NCBI GenBank assembly: GCA_035651595.1
Contig: DASRFJ010000217.1
Location: 1 to 39,786 of the forward strand
Direction: 5' to 3'
DNA from: JAFARZ01 sp035651595
Lineage (GTDB): Bacteria > Actinomycetota > Actinomycetes > Streptosporangiales > Streptosporangiaceae
Length of the DNA: 39,786 nucleotides
Below, in pieces: positions 1 through 7,123 of the stretch. A program made the position numbers and the translations under genes. The notes below the pieces were generated by a model, which was not told where the DNA came from, made no database searches, and saw only the letters and a list, made by a program, of their open reading frames with translations. Position 1 is the first letter of the stretch. Each line of letters begins with the position of its first letter.

Positions 1-461
1 CCGGTGGCCGCGAGGATCACCCGCGCGCCGAGCGCGGCGGGGTAGCCGGTGACAACCTCGCCGGGCCGGGCGGGTGGTCGTCCGGCAGTCAGGACATACG
101 GCGTCAGCGCAGCGCTGCTCCAGCCGTGGGCGACGGCGGCCCTATCGCCGAGCCGGGCAGGCACCGACACGTCGCCGATTGCCGCCCGGACTCCGGGCAC
201 TGCCGCCAGCCGCGCAGTAAGCGCAGAGCTCACCCGCGCGCGCTCGCCGAGCAGGACATCGGAGTCGGCGCCGACCTTCTGCTGGCCGGTCACGACCGCC
301 GCAGCGCCGGCGTAGCGCTCGACGGGCGCATGCGTGCGCAGAATGGACTCCAGTTGCATGCCCCAGGCCATCGAGAGCGCGCCCGCGGCGAAGAGCGCGA
401 TCAACGCGCCGACGAACGTGCCAAGGCGCCCACGAGCACTGCGAACGGCCAGACGCAGCAT
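1..461 (-). CDS. ABC transporter permease, FtsX-like, N-terminal part (cut by window edge)
   Basis: The reading frame starts at ATG 459-461 on the minus strand, three bases after the stop of the ATPase gene, and stays open to the left edge (about 153 residues seen). The protein opens MLRLAVRSARGRLGTF, followed by a hydrophobic helix (about residues 12-32) and then a soluble region rich in Val, Ala and Gly. That is how FtsX/MacB-type permeases begin: one membrane helix, then a large extracytoplasmic domain. Tight coupling to a LolD/MacB-type ATPase supports this. The remaining helices lie outside the window, so the substrate (lipid, peptide or drug export) cannot be judged. Confidence 0.8.
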   Translation of the reverse strand, partial: MLRLAVRSARGRLGTFVGALIALFAAGALSMAWGMQLESILRTHAPVERYAGAAAVVTGQQKVGADSDVLLGERARVSSALTARLAAVPGVRAAIGDVSVPARLGDRAAVAHGWSSAALTPYVLTAGRPPARPGEVVTGYPAALGARVILAAT

Positions 462-464
462 CGC

Positions 465-1226
465 TCAGCCCCCCAAATGCGCGAGGCGCTTTGCGACTTC
501 GTCGGCACTGGGGACATCGATCGTCCCGGCCACCCGCCCGTCGGCGAGCAGCACCACCCGGTCGGCGTAGGCTCCCGCCACCGGGTCGTGGGTGACCATC
601 ACCACCGTGCCCCCGTCCTTGTCGACGACCTCACGGAGCAGGCCGAGCACCTCTTGTCCGGTATGGGTATCCAGCGCTCCGGTTGGCTCATCAGCGAACA
701 CCACCTCGGGCCGGGTGATAAGGGCCCGGGCGATCGCGACCCGCTGCTGCTGGCCGCCGGAGAGCTGCGCGGGGCGGTCGCGCAGGCGCTGCTCCAGCCC
801 GACCCGTGCGGCGATCTCACGCACGGCAGCGCGTCGCGGCCCGCGGCCGTCCAGACGCAGCGGCAAGGCGATGTTCTGGGCAACGGTGAGCGATGGCAGC
901 AGGTTGAAGGCCTGGAATACGAACCCGACCCGCTCGCGTCGCAGGATCGTCAGCCGCCGCTCGCTGAGGTCGGCCAGGTCGGTGCCGCCGAGCGCGACGC
1001 CGCCGGAGGTAGGCTGGTCCAGCCCCGCCGCCACGTTCAGGAACGTGCTCTTGCCCGAGCCCGATGGCCCCATGATCGCGGTGAACGATCCCGGGTCGAG
1101 CACGGCGCTGACGCCGTCGAGGGCAACGACGGCTCCCTCGCCGCGGCCATAGACCTTGCGGACGTCGCGCAGTGCGACGGCCGCCGCGCTGGCCCGGGAT
1201 GTGAGGGGGTTCCTCGCGGGATTCAT
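465..1226 (-). CDS. ABC transporter ATP-binding protein, LolD/MacB type
   Basis: This nucleotide-binding subunit powers the adjacent FtsX-like permease. It shows Walker A (GPSGSGKST), a Q-loop (FVFQAFNLLPSLTV), the signature LSGGQQQR, Walker B with D-loop (VVFADEPTGALD) and the switch histidine (VMVTHD). At about 253 residues it has the usual length. I chose ATG 1226 because MNPARN leads directly into the first conserved strand. A longer form from ATG 1262 adds 12 unconserved residues. A -10-like TACGTT lies six bases upstream of 1226 and no Shine-Dalgarno is visible, so the message may be leaderless. It is divergent from a two-component system that plausibly controls it. Confidence 0.92.
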   Translation of the reverse strand: MNPARNPLTSRASAAAVALRDVRKVYGRGEGAVVALDGVSAVLDPGSFTAIMGPSGSGKSTFLNVAAGLDQPTSGGVALGGTDLADLSERRLTILRRERVGFVFQAFNLLPSLTVAQNIALPLRLDGRGPRRAAVREIAARVGLEQRLRDRPAQLSGGQQQRVAIARALITRPEVVFADEPTGALDTHTGQEVLGLLREVVDKDGGTVVMVTHDPVAGAYADRVVLLADGRVAGTIDVPSADEVAKRLAHLGG

Positions 1227-1335
1227 GGGCACAACGTAGGATCCGGGAGCCCGCGACGGCATCGTCGCGAAGCCGTGATTGCGGCTCCTACTCAGGTAGG
1301 AGGCGGCCGGCCGCGAAGCGGTTTACCGTCCTTTC

Positions 1336-2481
1336 ATGGAACGCCTGGCGCGCCGGTTCGCACTCGACATCCTGGTCGTGATCGTGGCGGTCGAGAGCGC
1401 GGTCGAAGTCGCGCTCCGGCACCACGCGCACCACCAAGGGTTCGCCGTGCCGGCGGTCGTGCTGGTGGTGCTGCCGCTGCTCGCCCGGCGTCGCTTCCCG
1501 TTCTACGCACCCGCGGCGGTCTGGCTGGTGGCCGCCGCGGCCTCGTTCGCCGACGGGCTGCTTGTCGTGATGCCGGCCAGCACGGTCATCGCGGGCATGA
1601 TCGCCGCGTTCCTGCTCGGGGACCTCGACGATGGCCTCCAGGCCCGGCTGGGTCTGGCCGTCGTGACGTTCGGCGCCGTGATCATCACCGACAACAATCC
1701 CCGGCACGCCCGCGACGAGCTCGTCTTCACCCCGCTGCTGTTCGCGATCGCCTGGGGCGCGGGCTTCGCACTCCAGCAACGCGTCCGGTTCGCCGAGGCA
1801 GCGGAACGACGTGCGGTCCACGCCGAGGATGAACGCGCGACCGCCGCGCGCGTCGCTACCGCGCAGGAGCGAGCCAGGATCGCGCGTGAACTGCACGACA
1901 CCATCGCCCATGCGGTCAGCGTCATGGTGCTGCAGGTCGGTGCCGTGCGGCATCAGCTGCCGGAGGCGCATTGCCGGCACAAGAATGCCCTGTGGGATGT
2001 CGAGCAGGCCGGCCGCACCGCGCTGACCGACATGCGGCACCTGCTGGACGCGATGCGTGATGACGGCGGCCGACCCGAGCTGGCGCCGCAGCCGGGGCTC
2101 GACCGCCTCGACGGACTTGTCAAGGACGTCGAACGCACCGGGCTGCGCGTTCAGCTGCGCGTCGCCGGTGACCGGTTCCCCCTTCCCGGCGGTGCCGACA
2201 TCTCCGCCTACCGGATCGTCCAGGAGGGTCTCACCAACGTGCTCAAGCATGCCAACGCCACCGAGGCCTCGGTTCTGCTGCACTACGCTCCCGATCAGCT
2301 GAGCATCGAGGTACGCGACAACGGGCGCGGTGCCGCGAACGGCGGCGGCGGCGGCGGACACGGCCTCGTCGGGATCCGCGAGCGAGTCAGGCTCTTCGAC
2401 GGCGACATGACGACGAGCACGCCGGACGGCGGAGGTTTCCTGCTCAGGACCCGCCTGGCCCTCACCCGGCACCTGCCGTGA
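1336..2481 (+). CDS. Sensor histidine kinase, NarL/LiaS-type (HisKA_3)
   Basis: This 381-residue membrane kinase has several hydrophobic segments in residues 8-145. A dimerisation helix follows with the phosphoacceptor motif ARELHDTIAH (His187), then a HATPase_c domain with the N-box QEGLTNVLKHAN and G-boxes VRDNGRG and GGGHGLVGIRER. There is no large extracytoplasmic sensor domain, so it probably senses a signal in or at the membrane. A -10-like TACCGT lies six bases before the ATG, suggesting leaderless translation. It overlaps the response regulator by four bases (GTGA) and is divergent from the ABC exporter, an arrangement typical of systems responding to cell-envelope stress or antibiotics. 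Confidence 0.93.
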   Translation: MERLARRFALDILVVIVAVESAVEVALRHHAHHQGFAVPAVVLVVLPLLARRRFPFYAPAAVWLVAAAASFADGLLVVMPASTVIAGMIAAFLLGDLDDGLQARLGLAVVTFGAVIITDNNPRHARDELVFTPLLFAIAWGAGFALQQRVRFAEAAERRAVHAEDERATAARVATAQERARIARELHDTIAHAVSVMVLQVGAVRHQLPEAHCRHKNALWDVEQAGRTALTDMRHLLDAMRDDGGRPELAPQPGLDRLDGLVKDVERTGLRVQLRVAGDRFPLPGGADISAYRIVQEGLTNVLKHANATEASVLLHYAPDQLSIEVRDNGRGAANGGGGGGHGLVGIRERVRLFDGDMTTSTPDGGGFLLRTRLALTRHLP

Positions 2482-3122
2482 GCATCCGCGTCCTGGTCGC
2501 CGACGACCAGTCCATGGTCCGCGCGGGCTTCCGTATGCTGCTGACCGGCGAGCAGGACATCGAGGTCGTGGCGGAAGCGAGCAACGGGCTCGAGGCCATC
2601 GCCCTGACGGAGCGATATGATCCCGCGGTCGTCTTGATGGACATCCAGATGCCCGAGGTGGACGGCCTCGAGGCGACCCGGCGCATCCTCGCCGGTAACG
2701 GCGCCGCGCGTATCCTGATCCTCACCACGTTCGGCCTCGAGGAGTACGTCTACGCGGCCCTGCGCGCCGGCGCCAGCGGTTTCGTGCTCAAGGACGATCC
2801 GGCCGAGCAGCTCATCGCCGCGGTCCGCACCGTCGCCGCGGGGAACGCGCTCCTGTCACCCGCGATCACCAGACAGGTGATCAGGAAGTTCACCCGCATC
2901 TCGCGCCCGGCACCGCCGAAAGCGGTCGGCGAGCTCACCGAGCGGGAACTCGAGATCCTGCGGCTCATCGCGACCGGCCTGTCCAACGCGGAGATCGGCC
3001 AGGAACTCTACATCAGCGAAACCACCGTAAAGACGCACGTCACGCACGTCCTGGCGAAGCTCGGCCTGCGTGACCGGGTCCAAGCCGTGGTGCTCGCCTA
3101 CCAGACCGGGCTGTTCGAGTAG
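2478..3122 (+). CDS. LuxR-family response regulator
   Basis: The 214-residue cytoplasmic regulator has an N-terminal receiver domain with acidic residues in VLVADDQ, phosphoacceptor Asp55 in VVLMDIQMPEVDG, the conserved Thr in LILTTF and Lys in FVLKDD. A C-terminal LuxR/GerE helix-turn-helix follows (about residues 148-210: LTERELEILRLIATGLSNAE, then TVKTHVTHVLAKL). The GTG start overlaps the kinase stop codon, so translation is coupled. It is the partner of the adjacent kinase; the divergent ABC exporter is the likely target, an inference from position only. Confidence 0.93.
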   Translation: MSIRVLVADDQSMVRAGFRMLLTGEQDIEVVAEASNGLEAIALTERYDPAVVLMDIQMPEVDGLEATRRILAGNGAARILILTTFGLEEYVYAALRAGASGFVLKDDPAEQLIAAVRTVAAGNALLSPAITRQVIRKFTRISRPAPPKAVGELTERELEILRLIATGLSNAEIGQELYISETTVKTHVTHVLAKLGLRDRVQAVVLAYQTGLFE

Positions 3123-3133
3123 GGTGCTGTTCC

Positions 3134-3922
3134 ATGCGGAGCGTTGAACCCGAGGTGTTCCTGGTCGCCCGGCCGAAGGTCGACTACGAGGCAGTAGCCG
3201 CCTACCTGCATGAGGTGGCCGGCGAGAGCTGGCTGGAGCGGGTGGACCGAGACCAGCTGGACATCGACGCGCAGAACCTGGCCGAGTTCGCCGGCAAGAT
3301 GTGCTACCGGTCCTGGGAGCCAGGCCTCAACCCGAACGTCCGGCGGGTGCGCGACGACCAGGTCAAGTACCTGGAGAACATCCTGTCCAGCGCGCACGGG
3401 TCGGTGCTCGAGCACGTCAGCTTCACGTTCGTGCTGCACAACGTATCTCGTGTGTTCACGCATGAGCTAGCTCGGCACCGGCCGGGTACGGCGATCTCGC
3501 AGGAGTCGCTGCGGTTCGTGCGGCTGGACGAGATCCCGTTCTGGTTCCCTGAGTGGGCGCTGGAAGACCCCGAGCTGATGAAGCGGGCGTCCGCGCTGCT
3601 GGCCGAGATGGAGTCGTTCCAGTTGTGGCTCGCCGAGCATTTCGGGCTCGACGAGGACGGCGTCAAGATGCACGAGAAGAAGCACAAGACGTCGTTCATG
3701 CGGCGGTTCGCGCCGGAGGGGGTGGCCACCGGGCTGGTGTGGACCGCGAACATCCGCACGCTGCGGCACACCATCGAGGCACGCACCGACCAGGGGGCCG
3801 AGGAGGAGATCCGCCTGGTGTTCGGCAAGATCGGGTCGCTGATGAAGCAGGAGGCGCCGGCGCTGTTCGGCGACTACGTGGTGACCGACGGGACGTGGGT
3901 GCCAGGCTGGCGCAAGGTCTGA
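3134..3922 (+). CDS. thyX: ThyX-type flavin-dependent thymidylate synthase family protein (variant signature)
   Basis: ThyX proteins methylate dUMP to dTMP using FAD, NADPH and methylene-tetrahydrofolate. This 262-residue protein keeps the fold markers: SVLEHVSFTFVLHNVSR, a signature beginning HELARHR, and the C-terminal NIRTLRHTIEARTDQGAEEE that corresponds to the usual RxLRHxxxxR region. The signature here is RHRPGTAISQESLRF (RHR at 114-116), one residue longer between RHR and the active-site Ser than the usual RHRx7S. That places it in a divergent branch of the family. ATG 3134 lies 11 bases after the regulator stop. Whether it is the cell's thymidylate synthase or a paralogue cannot be told from this window. 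Confidence 0.85.
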   Translation: MRSVEPEVFLVARPKVDYEAVAAYLHEVAGESWLERVDRDQLDIDAQNLAEFAGKMCYRSWEPGLNPNVRRVRDDQVKYLENILSSAHGSVLEHVSFTFVLHNVSRVFTHELARHRPGTAISQESLRFVRLDEIPFWFPEWALEDPELMKRASALLAEMESFQLWLAEHFGLDEDGVKMHEKKHKTSFMRRFAPEGVATGLVWTANIRTLRHTIEARTDQGAEEEIRLVFGKIGSLMKQEAPALFGDYVVTDGTWVPGWRKV

Positions 3923-4047
3923 GCGGGCGCCAGCTCTGACCCCGCGACCGTCAGTAACGTGGATCGTTGTGTCCGAAAGGGCCTGTTGGAATTGCTGATG
4001 CCGTGGCGTGGAGATGTGGCGATGTGGCGATGTGGCGGGACATATCA

Positions 4048-4100
4048 CCCTCTGGCACGCAAAACGCCCCTGCCTTGCGGGCAGGGGCAACGATCGTTGC
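4048..4100. repeat. Hairpin and palindrome cluster in the convergent gap after thyX
   Basis: This stretch holds three signals. CCCTCTGGCACGCA (4048-4061) recurs exactly at 39254-39267. A hairpin follows with stem CCCCTGCC (4067-4074) pairing with GGCAGGGG (4080-4087) over a five-base loop. Directly after it is a perfect 14-base palindrome GCAACGATCGTTGC (4087-4100). There is no U-tract, so a classical intrinsic terminator is doubtful, but the position just past thyX fits a transcript end. Just upstream (about 4011-4039) the nine-base unit GATGTGGCG is repeated three times. Confidence 0.5.
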
Positions 4101-4237
4101 CAATTCCGGGCAGTATGTGAACGTTCCGAAACAACGCGTGTCCACGGTGCGTCGCCGGGCCCGGCTGTGATAAGCCGCCCACCCGCTTGAACCTGGACAT
4201 TCGCCAGATTCCGGGCGCGAGAGCGGGCGGTCCGGAT

Positions 4238-4286
4238 TATTGCGGACACTTACCCCACCAGATCGGGGGGGTAAGTGTCCGCAATA
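4238..4286. repeat. Family-1 inverted repeat, copy 1
   Basis: A perfect 19-bp inverted repeat: the left arm 4238-4256 ends ATTGCGGACACTTACCCC, the right arm is 4268-4286, and the loop is 11 bases. Four T residues follow at 4287-4290, so it could end transcription on the plus strand. Related copies occur at 21252-21302 (complete), 39498-39518 (left arm only) and 18733-18757 (loop and right arm). It lies between the converging ends of thyX and the minus-strand genes at 4499-5912. Confidence 0.85.
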
Positions 4287-4498
4287 TTTTCGGACGCCTG
4301 CCGGACTCCCGCGCAGACCGCTGAACCGCACGGCCATACTGGAACAAACGGGCATTGCGGTCAGCCAGCACGGCAGCCGACCTCGGCGGCATGCGCAGCC
4401 TTTTGCCGCAGACCCCAAGCCGCACACAACGATCCACGTTTGGTTGAAATTCGGTACCTGCGCCGGAATGTCCGGGATGTCAAGGGCCGACGGGCGCC

Positions 4499-4753
4499 TC
4501 AGGCGTGCGGTGGGATGGCGGCGCGTAGCTCGCGGAACTGCGGGTCGCCGTCCCCCGCGCTTTTGAGTTCCTTTTTCCAGTGGTTGCTGTGCGTTTCGTC
4601 GTTGAGCGTCTTGAGGTCGCTGACGATCTGCGCGTGGGTTTTCGCCGGCAGGCCCTCGAGTCCCCCGAGCATGGCGACTACGTCGATGGCGAGGTTGAAC
4701 GTCCAGATTTCCCTTGGTGTGTAGACCCGCAGGTTGTCGTCGAGGCGCGGAGG
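4499..4753 (-). pseudogene. Orphan 84-codon reading frame without a start, possible gene remnant
   Basis: On the minus strand, 84 codons are open between a TGA at 4754-4756 and the stop at 4499-4501. The translation looks like true protein: REIWTFNLAIDVVAMLGG, then LPAKTHAQIVSDLKTL, and the C-terminal QFRELRAAIPPHA. It has balanced composition, Trp and few Arg runs, unlike the Arg-rich antisense frames around it. There is no ATG, GTG or TTG in the first 27 codons; the first ATG (codon 28) would leave 57 residues. It may be the 3' end of a gene truncated by rearrangement, or start at a rare CTG (codon 8). It follows the flavohemoglobin-like gene by 16 bases. I do not recognise the family. Confidence 0.45.
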
Positions 4754-4769
4754 TCACCGCACCACTATG

Positions 4770-5912
4770 TCAGGGATTCGCCGCGATGTCGTAGTGCAGC
4801 CGCTCCGCGGGCGCGCCGAGGTCGCTGAGCACGCGGACGGTCTTGGCGATCATCTCGTCCGGGCCGCTGATGTAGATGTCGCGGCCCGGCCAGCTCGCCT
4901 TGGCGGCCAGTTCCGGGATCGTGCCGTGCATGACCTCACGGGCGGGCTCGTCTGAGACCGCGGGGATGACCTGAAGCCACGGGTAGGCGAGTTCCAGCTC
5001 GCGCAGGTCGGTCACGTCATAGAGGTCACGGTGCCGGCGGGCGCCCATGTACAGGGCGATCTCCCGGCGCTTGCCCCGCGGCGGCGTCGCGGCGACCGAC
5101 TCGACGATGGCCTTGATGGGGGCCAGGCCGGTGCCGCCGGCCAGGCACAGCAGGTCCCGGCGCGCCTCGAGGTCCGCGGTCATCCTGCCCTCGGGCGCGC
5201 CGAGGATGAGCGGGTCGCCGGGTACCACGTGGTGCACCAGGGCATGGCTGACCATGCCGCCATCGGTGGCCTTGACGTGCAGGCTGAGCGTGCCGTCCGG
5301 GCGCGGCGCGTTCGCGATCGAGTAGCTGCGCCACTGCCTCGGCCAGTGCAGGGTCTGCACGCTGATGTGCTGGCCCGGCAGGTAGCTGAGCGGCTGGTCC
5401 GGCCGCAGCGTGAGCACCGCGACGCCGGGGGCGCGCGGCTCCGTGCGCACGACGGTGGCGATCCACCAGGCCGGGCGCTGCTCCGCGTCACGCTTGGCGG
5501 CGTCCTGCATGACCGTGATGGCGTGCGCGAACGCGTCCTCCCACGCGTGCTCGGCGTCCTCGGTCCACCGCTCGCCGGCGAACTTGTGCAGCGTCGCCGT
5601 CAGCGCCCGGCGGAAGGCGTCGAAGTGCTTCTCGCGTACCCCGTCTTTGCGGTGCGCACGGCCGAGTCGCTCCAGGTAGCCGGTCAGCTTGGCCGGGTCG
5701 TCCTGACCCGCGGCAAGGCGGGCGAGGGCGTGGAACAGCCGCCGTCGCTGCGCATCGAGTCCCGCCGGGAACATGGCGGCGATCTCGCTGTCCATCGCGA
5801 AAAGCTGGCCGTAAAAATACGTCATCGCCGCGTCGGCGACGGGTTCAAGCAGCGAGAATGAGGATTGAACGAGATCTTCGCCCGTTGATCCACCGTCCGC
5901 CTCCGCTGCCAC
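4770..5912 (-). CDS. Flavohemoglobin-like protein (globin + FAD/NAD reductase)
   Basis: Flavohemoglobins oxidise nitric oxide to nitrate in the cytoplasm. This 380-residue protein has a globin domain (about 1-140) with the likely proximal His87 in LGRAHRKDGVREKHFDAF. A ferredoxin-reductase module follows with the FAD motif RSYSIANAP, the NAD-binding GGTGLAPIKAI and a C-terminal YISGPDEM that replaces the usual CGP. I chose GTG 5912 because the globin begins about 15 residues later and the frame upstream has no globin character. No strong ribosome site is visible. It is slightly shorter than E. coli Hmp. It is divergent from the amidotransferase-like gene. NO detoxification is the family role; simple reductase activity is possible. 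Confidence 0.88.
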   Translation of the reverse strand: MAAEADGGSTGEDLVQSSFSLLEPVADAAMTYFYGQLFAMDSEIAAMFPAGLDAQRRRLFHALARLAAGQDDPAKLTGYLERLGRAHRKDGVREKHFDAFRRALTATLHKFAGERWTEDAEHAWEDAFAHAITVMQDAAKRDAEQRPAWWIATVVRTEPRAPGVAVLTLRPDQPLSYLPGQHISVQTLHWPRQWRSYSIANAPRPDGTLSLHVKATDGGMVSHALVHHVVPGDPLILGAPEGRMTADLEARRDLLCLAGGTGLAPIKAIVESVAATPPRGKRREIALYMGARRHRDLYDVTDLRELELAYPWLQVIPAVSDEPAREVMHGTIPELAAKASWPGRDIYISGPDEMIAKTVRVLSDLGAPAERLHYDIAANP

Positions 5913-5913
5913 A

Positions 5914-5934
5914 CTCTCAGTGTTGCACTGGGAG
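5914..5934. promoter_or_regulatory. Inverted repeat before the flavohemoglobin start, possible operator
   Basis: CTCTCAGTG (5914-5922) and CACTGGGAG (5926-5934) form a 9-3-9 inverted repeat with one mismatch, ending two bases before the GTG start. On the minus strand a -10-like TAACGT (5939-5944) lies just upstream, so the repeat would cover the transcription start. That is a suitable place for a repressor site controlling a nitrosative-stress gene. No regulator is encoded nearby. Confidence 0.4.
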
Positions 5935-6071
5935 CGGAACGTTACAATCGATTTCCGGCAAGTCGGGATGATCCGGCCCGGCGGATTTGCGAGTGCGCCG
6001 ACCTGGGGTGGGCGTGATGGACCATTATGGGCTGTGGGAATTTCCCGGCAGGTTCGCGGCAGGGAGGATCG

Positions 6072-6896
6072 ATGGGCCGCCCGATCATCGGCATTACCGG
6101 CGAGCTTGAGGCTGCCCGGTGGGGGAACTGGATTCGCGAGGCCGTCGTGTCCGCGGTCAGCTACACGCGCGCCGTCGAGCGCGCTGGCGGGACGCCGGTG
6201 GTGCTGCCGCCGGTGCCGGTGCACTCCGTGCCTGGCCTGGTCGCCGCGTTGGACGGACTGGTATTCGCCGACGGGAAGCCGCTCGATCCCGGGCTTTACC
6301 ACGAGCAGCCGCATGCGCAGGCCGAACCGTCGGACCACCGGCGGGACCGATTCGAGCTGGCGCTGATGCGCGCCGCGATCGAGGCCGACCTGCCGCTGCT
6401 CGGCGTCGGCCGCGGCATGCACGTGCTCAACATCGTGCGCGACGGCACGCTCACCCAGTACCTGCCGGACCGGCTGGGCAACGACAGCCACAAACCCGAT
6501 CCGGTGAAGCTGACCACGCACGAGGTGCAGGTCAGTGCCGCGAGCAAGATCGGCCGCGCGATGGCCGCCGCCGAGGCGCGGGTGCCCGGCGGCCACCACC
6601 AGGCGATCAACCGGATCGGCAGCGGGCTGCTCACCGTCGCGTGGACCCAGGACCAGGTCGTCGAGGCCGTGGAGTTGCAGGGCCACGCGTTCGGCGTCGG
6701 GGTGCAGTGGCATCCGGAGGAGAGCGACGACCTGCGGCTGTTCGAGGCCCTGGTGACCGCGGCCGCCGCGCCACCGGCCCCGGCCGCGTCGGCTCCCGCC
6801 GCGTCGGCCCCGGCCGCGCAGGCCGAGGCGTCGCGGACCAGTCCGCAGGGTCGCGCCGCCAAGAAGGCCGCCCGCCGCCACGCCGCCCGCTCGTAA
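6072..6896 (+). CDS. Class I glutamine amidotransferase-like protein, PuuD family, catalytic Cys missing
   Basis: The family hydrolyses gamma-glutamyl amides such as gamma-glutamyl-GABA. This 274-residue protein starts at ATG 6072 (MGRPIIGITGE) behind the Shine-Dalgarno GGGAGG; an ATG at 6027 only adds an unconserved leader. It shows the family's substrate loop (FADGKPLDPGLY), the elbow region LLGVGRGMHVLNI, GGHHQAINRIG, and the His-Glu pair in GVQWHPEESDD. The elbow normally reads GxCRG, with Cys as nucleophile; here codon 113 is GGC (Gly), so hydrolase activity is doubtful. Residues about 232-274 are a low-complexity Ala/Pro tail ending in basic residues. It may be a binding or regulatory protein. 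Confidence 0.82.
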   Translation: MGRPIIGITGELEAARWGNWIREAVVSAVSYTRAVERAGGTPVVLPPVPVHSVPGLVAALDGLVFADGKPLDPGLYHEQPHAQAEPSDHRRDRFELALMRAAIEADLPLLGVGRGMHVLNIVRDGTLTQYLPDRLGNDSHKPDPVKLTTHEVQVSAASKIGRAMAAAEARVPGGHHQAINRIGSGLLTVAWTQDQVVEAVELQGHAFGVGVQWHPEESDDLRLFEALVTAAAAPPAPAASAPAASAPAAQAEASRTSPQGRAAKKAARRHAARS

Positions 6897-7049
6897 CCGA
6901 AGGCGCCCCCCGCTTTCCGTCGTGCCAAATACGCAGTTGAGCCGCCTAGAGCGTGTCAATTCGCAGCCTGGTGCCCGGCGGCGGCCATGGCCCGCGCGCA
7001 CAGACACGGTCTAGTGGGCTCGATTGCGTAATTGACCCGGTGGGAGGGG

Positions 7050-7110
7050 TGCCGGGGCCGGTGGCAGGGAGGTGCCGGGGCCGGTGGCAGGGAGGTGCGG
7101 GCGCGGGAGG
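7050..7110. repeat. 23-bp tandem repeat, two copies plus a partial third
   Basis: The unit beginning TGCCGGGGCCGGTGG and ending CAGGGAGG occurs exactly twice (7050-7072 and 7073-7095), followed by a degenerate third (7096-7110). It sits 14 bases past the 3' end of the ccdA-like gene, in the convergent gap after the amidotransferase-like gene. The rest of 6897-7123 shows no gene. Confidence 0.7.
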
Positions 7111-7123
7111 AGGCGGGGGCGGG

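Noticed and set aside
126..1832. Long plus-strand frame of 568 codons over the ABC genes
   Set aside because: It is antisense to the ATPase and permease and overlaps the kinase start; its translation has no domains and is dominated by Arg, Gly and Pro.
1288..2472. Minus-strand frame of 394 codons opposite the kinase
   Set aside because: His/Asp/Arg-rich mirror of the kinase codons; the plus strand has clear kinase motifs.
4003..4040. Nine-base GATGTGGCG repeats as an iteron-type origin
   Set aside because: Only three short units, no replication gene nearby and chromosomal housekeeping genes on both sides.
4770..7007. 745-residue minus-strand frame starting at 7007
   Set aside because: Residues before about 365 are antisense to the amidotransferase-like gene, Arg/His/Gly-rich and without globin character. 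Only the part from GTG 5912 is a gene.
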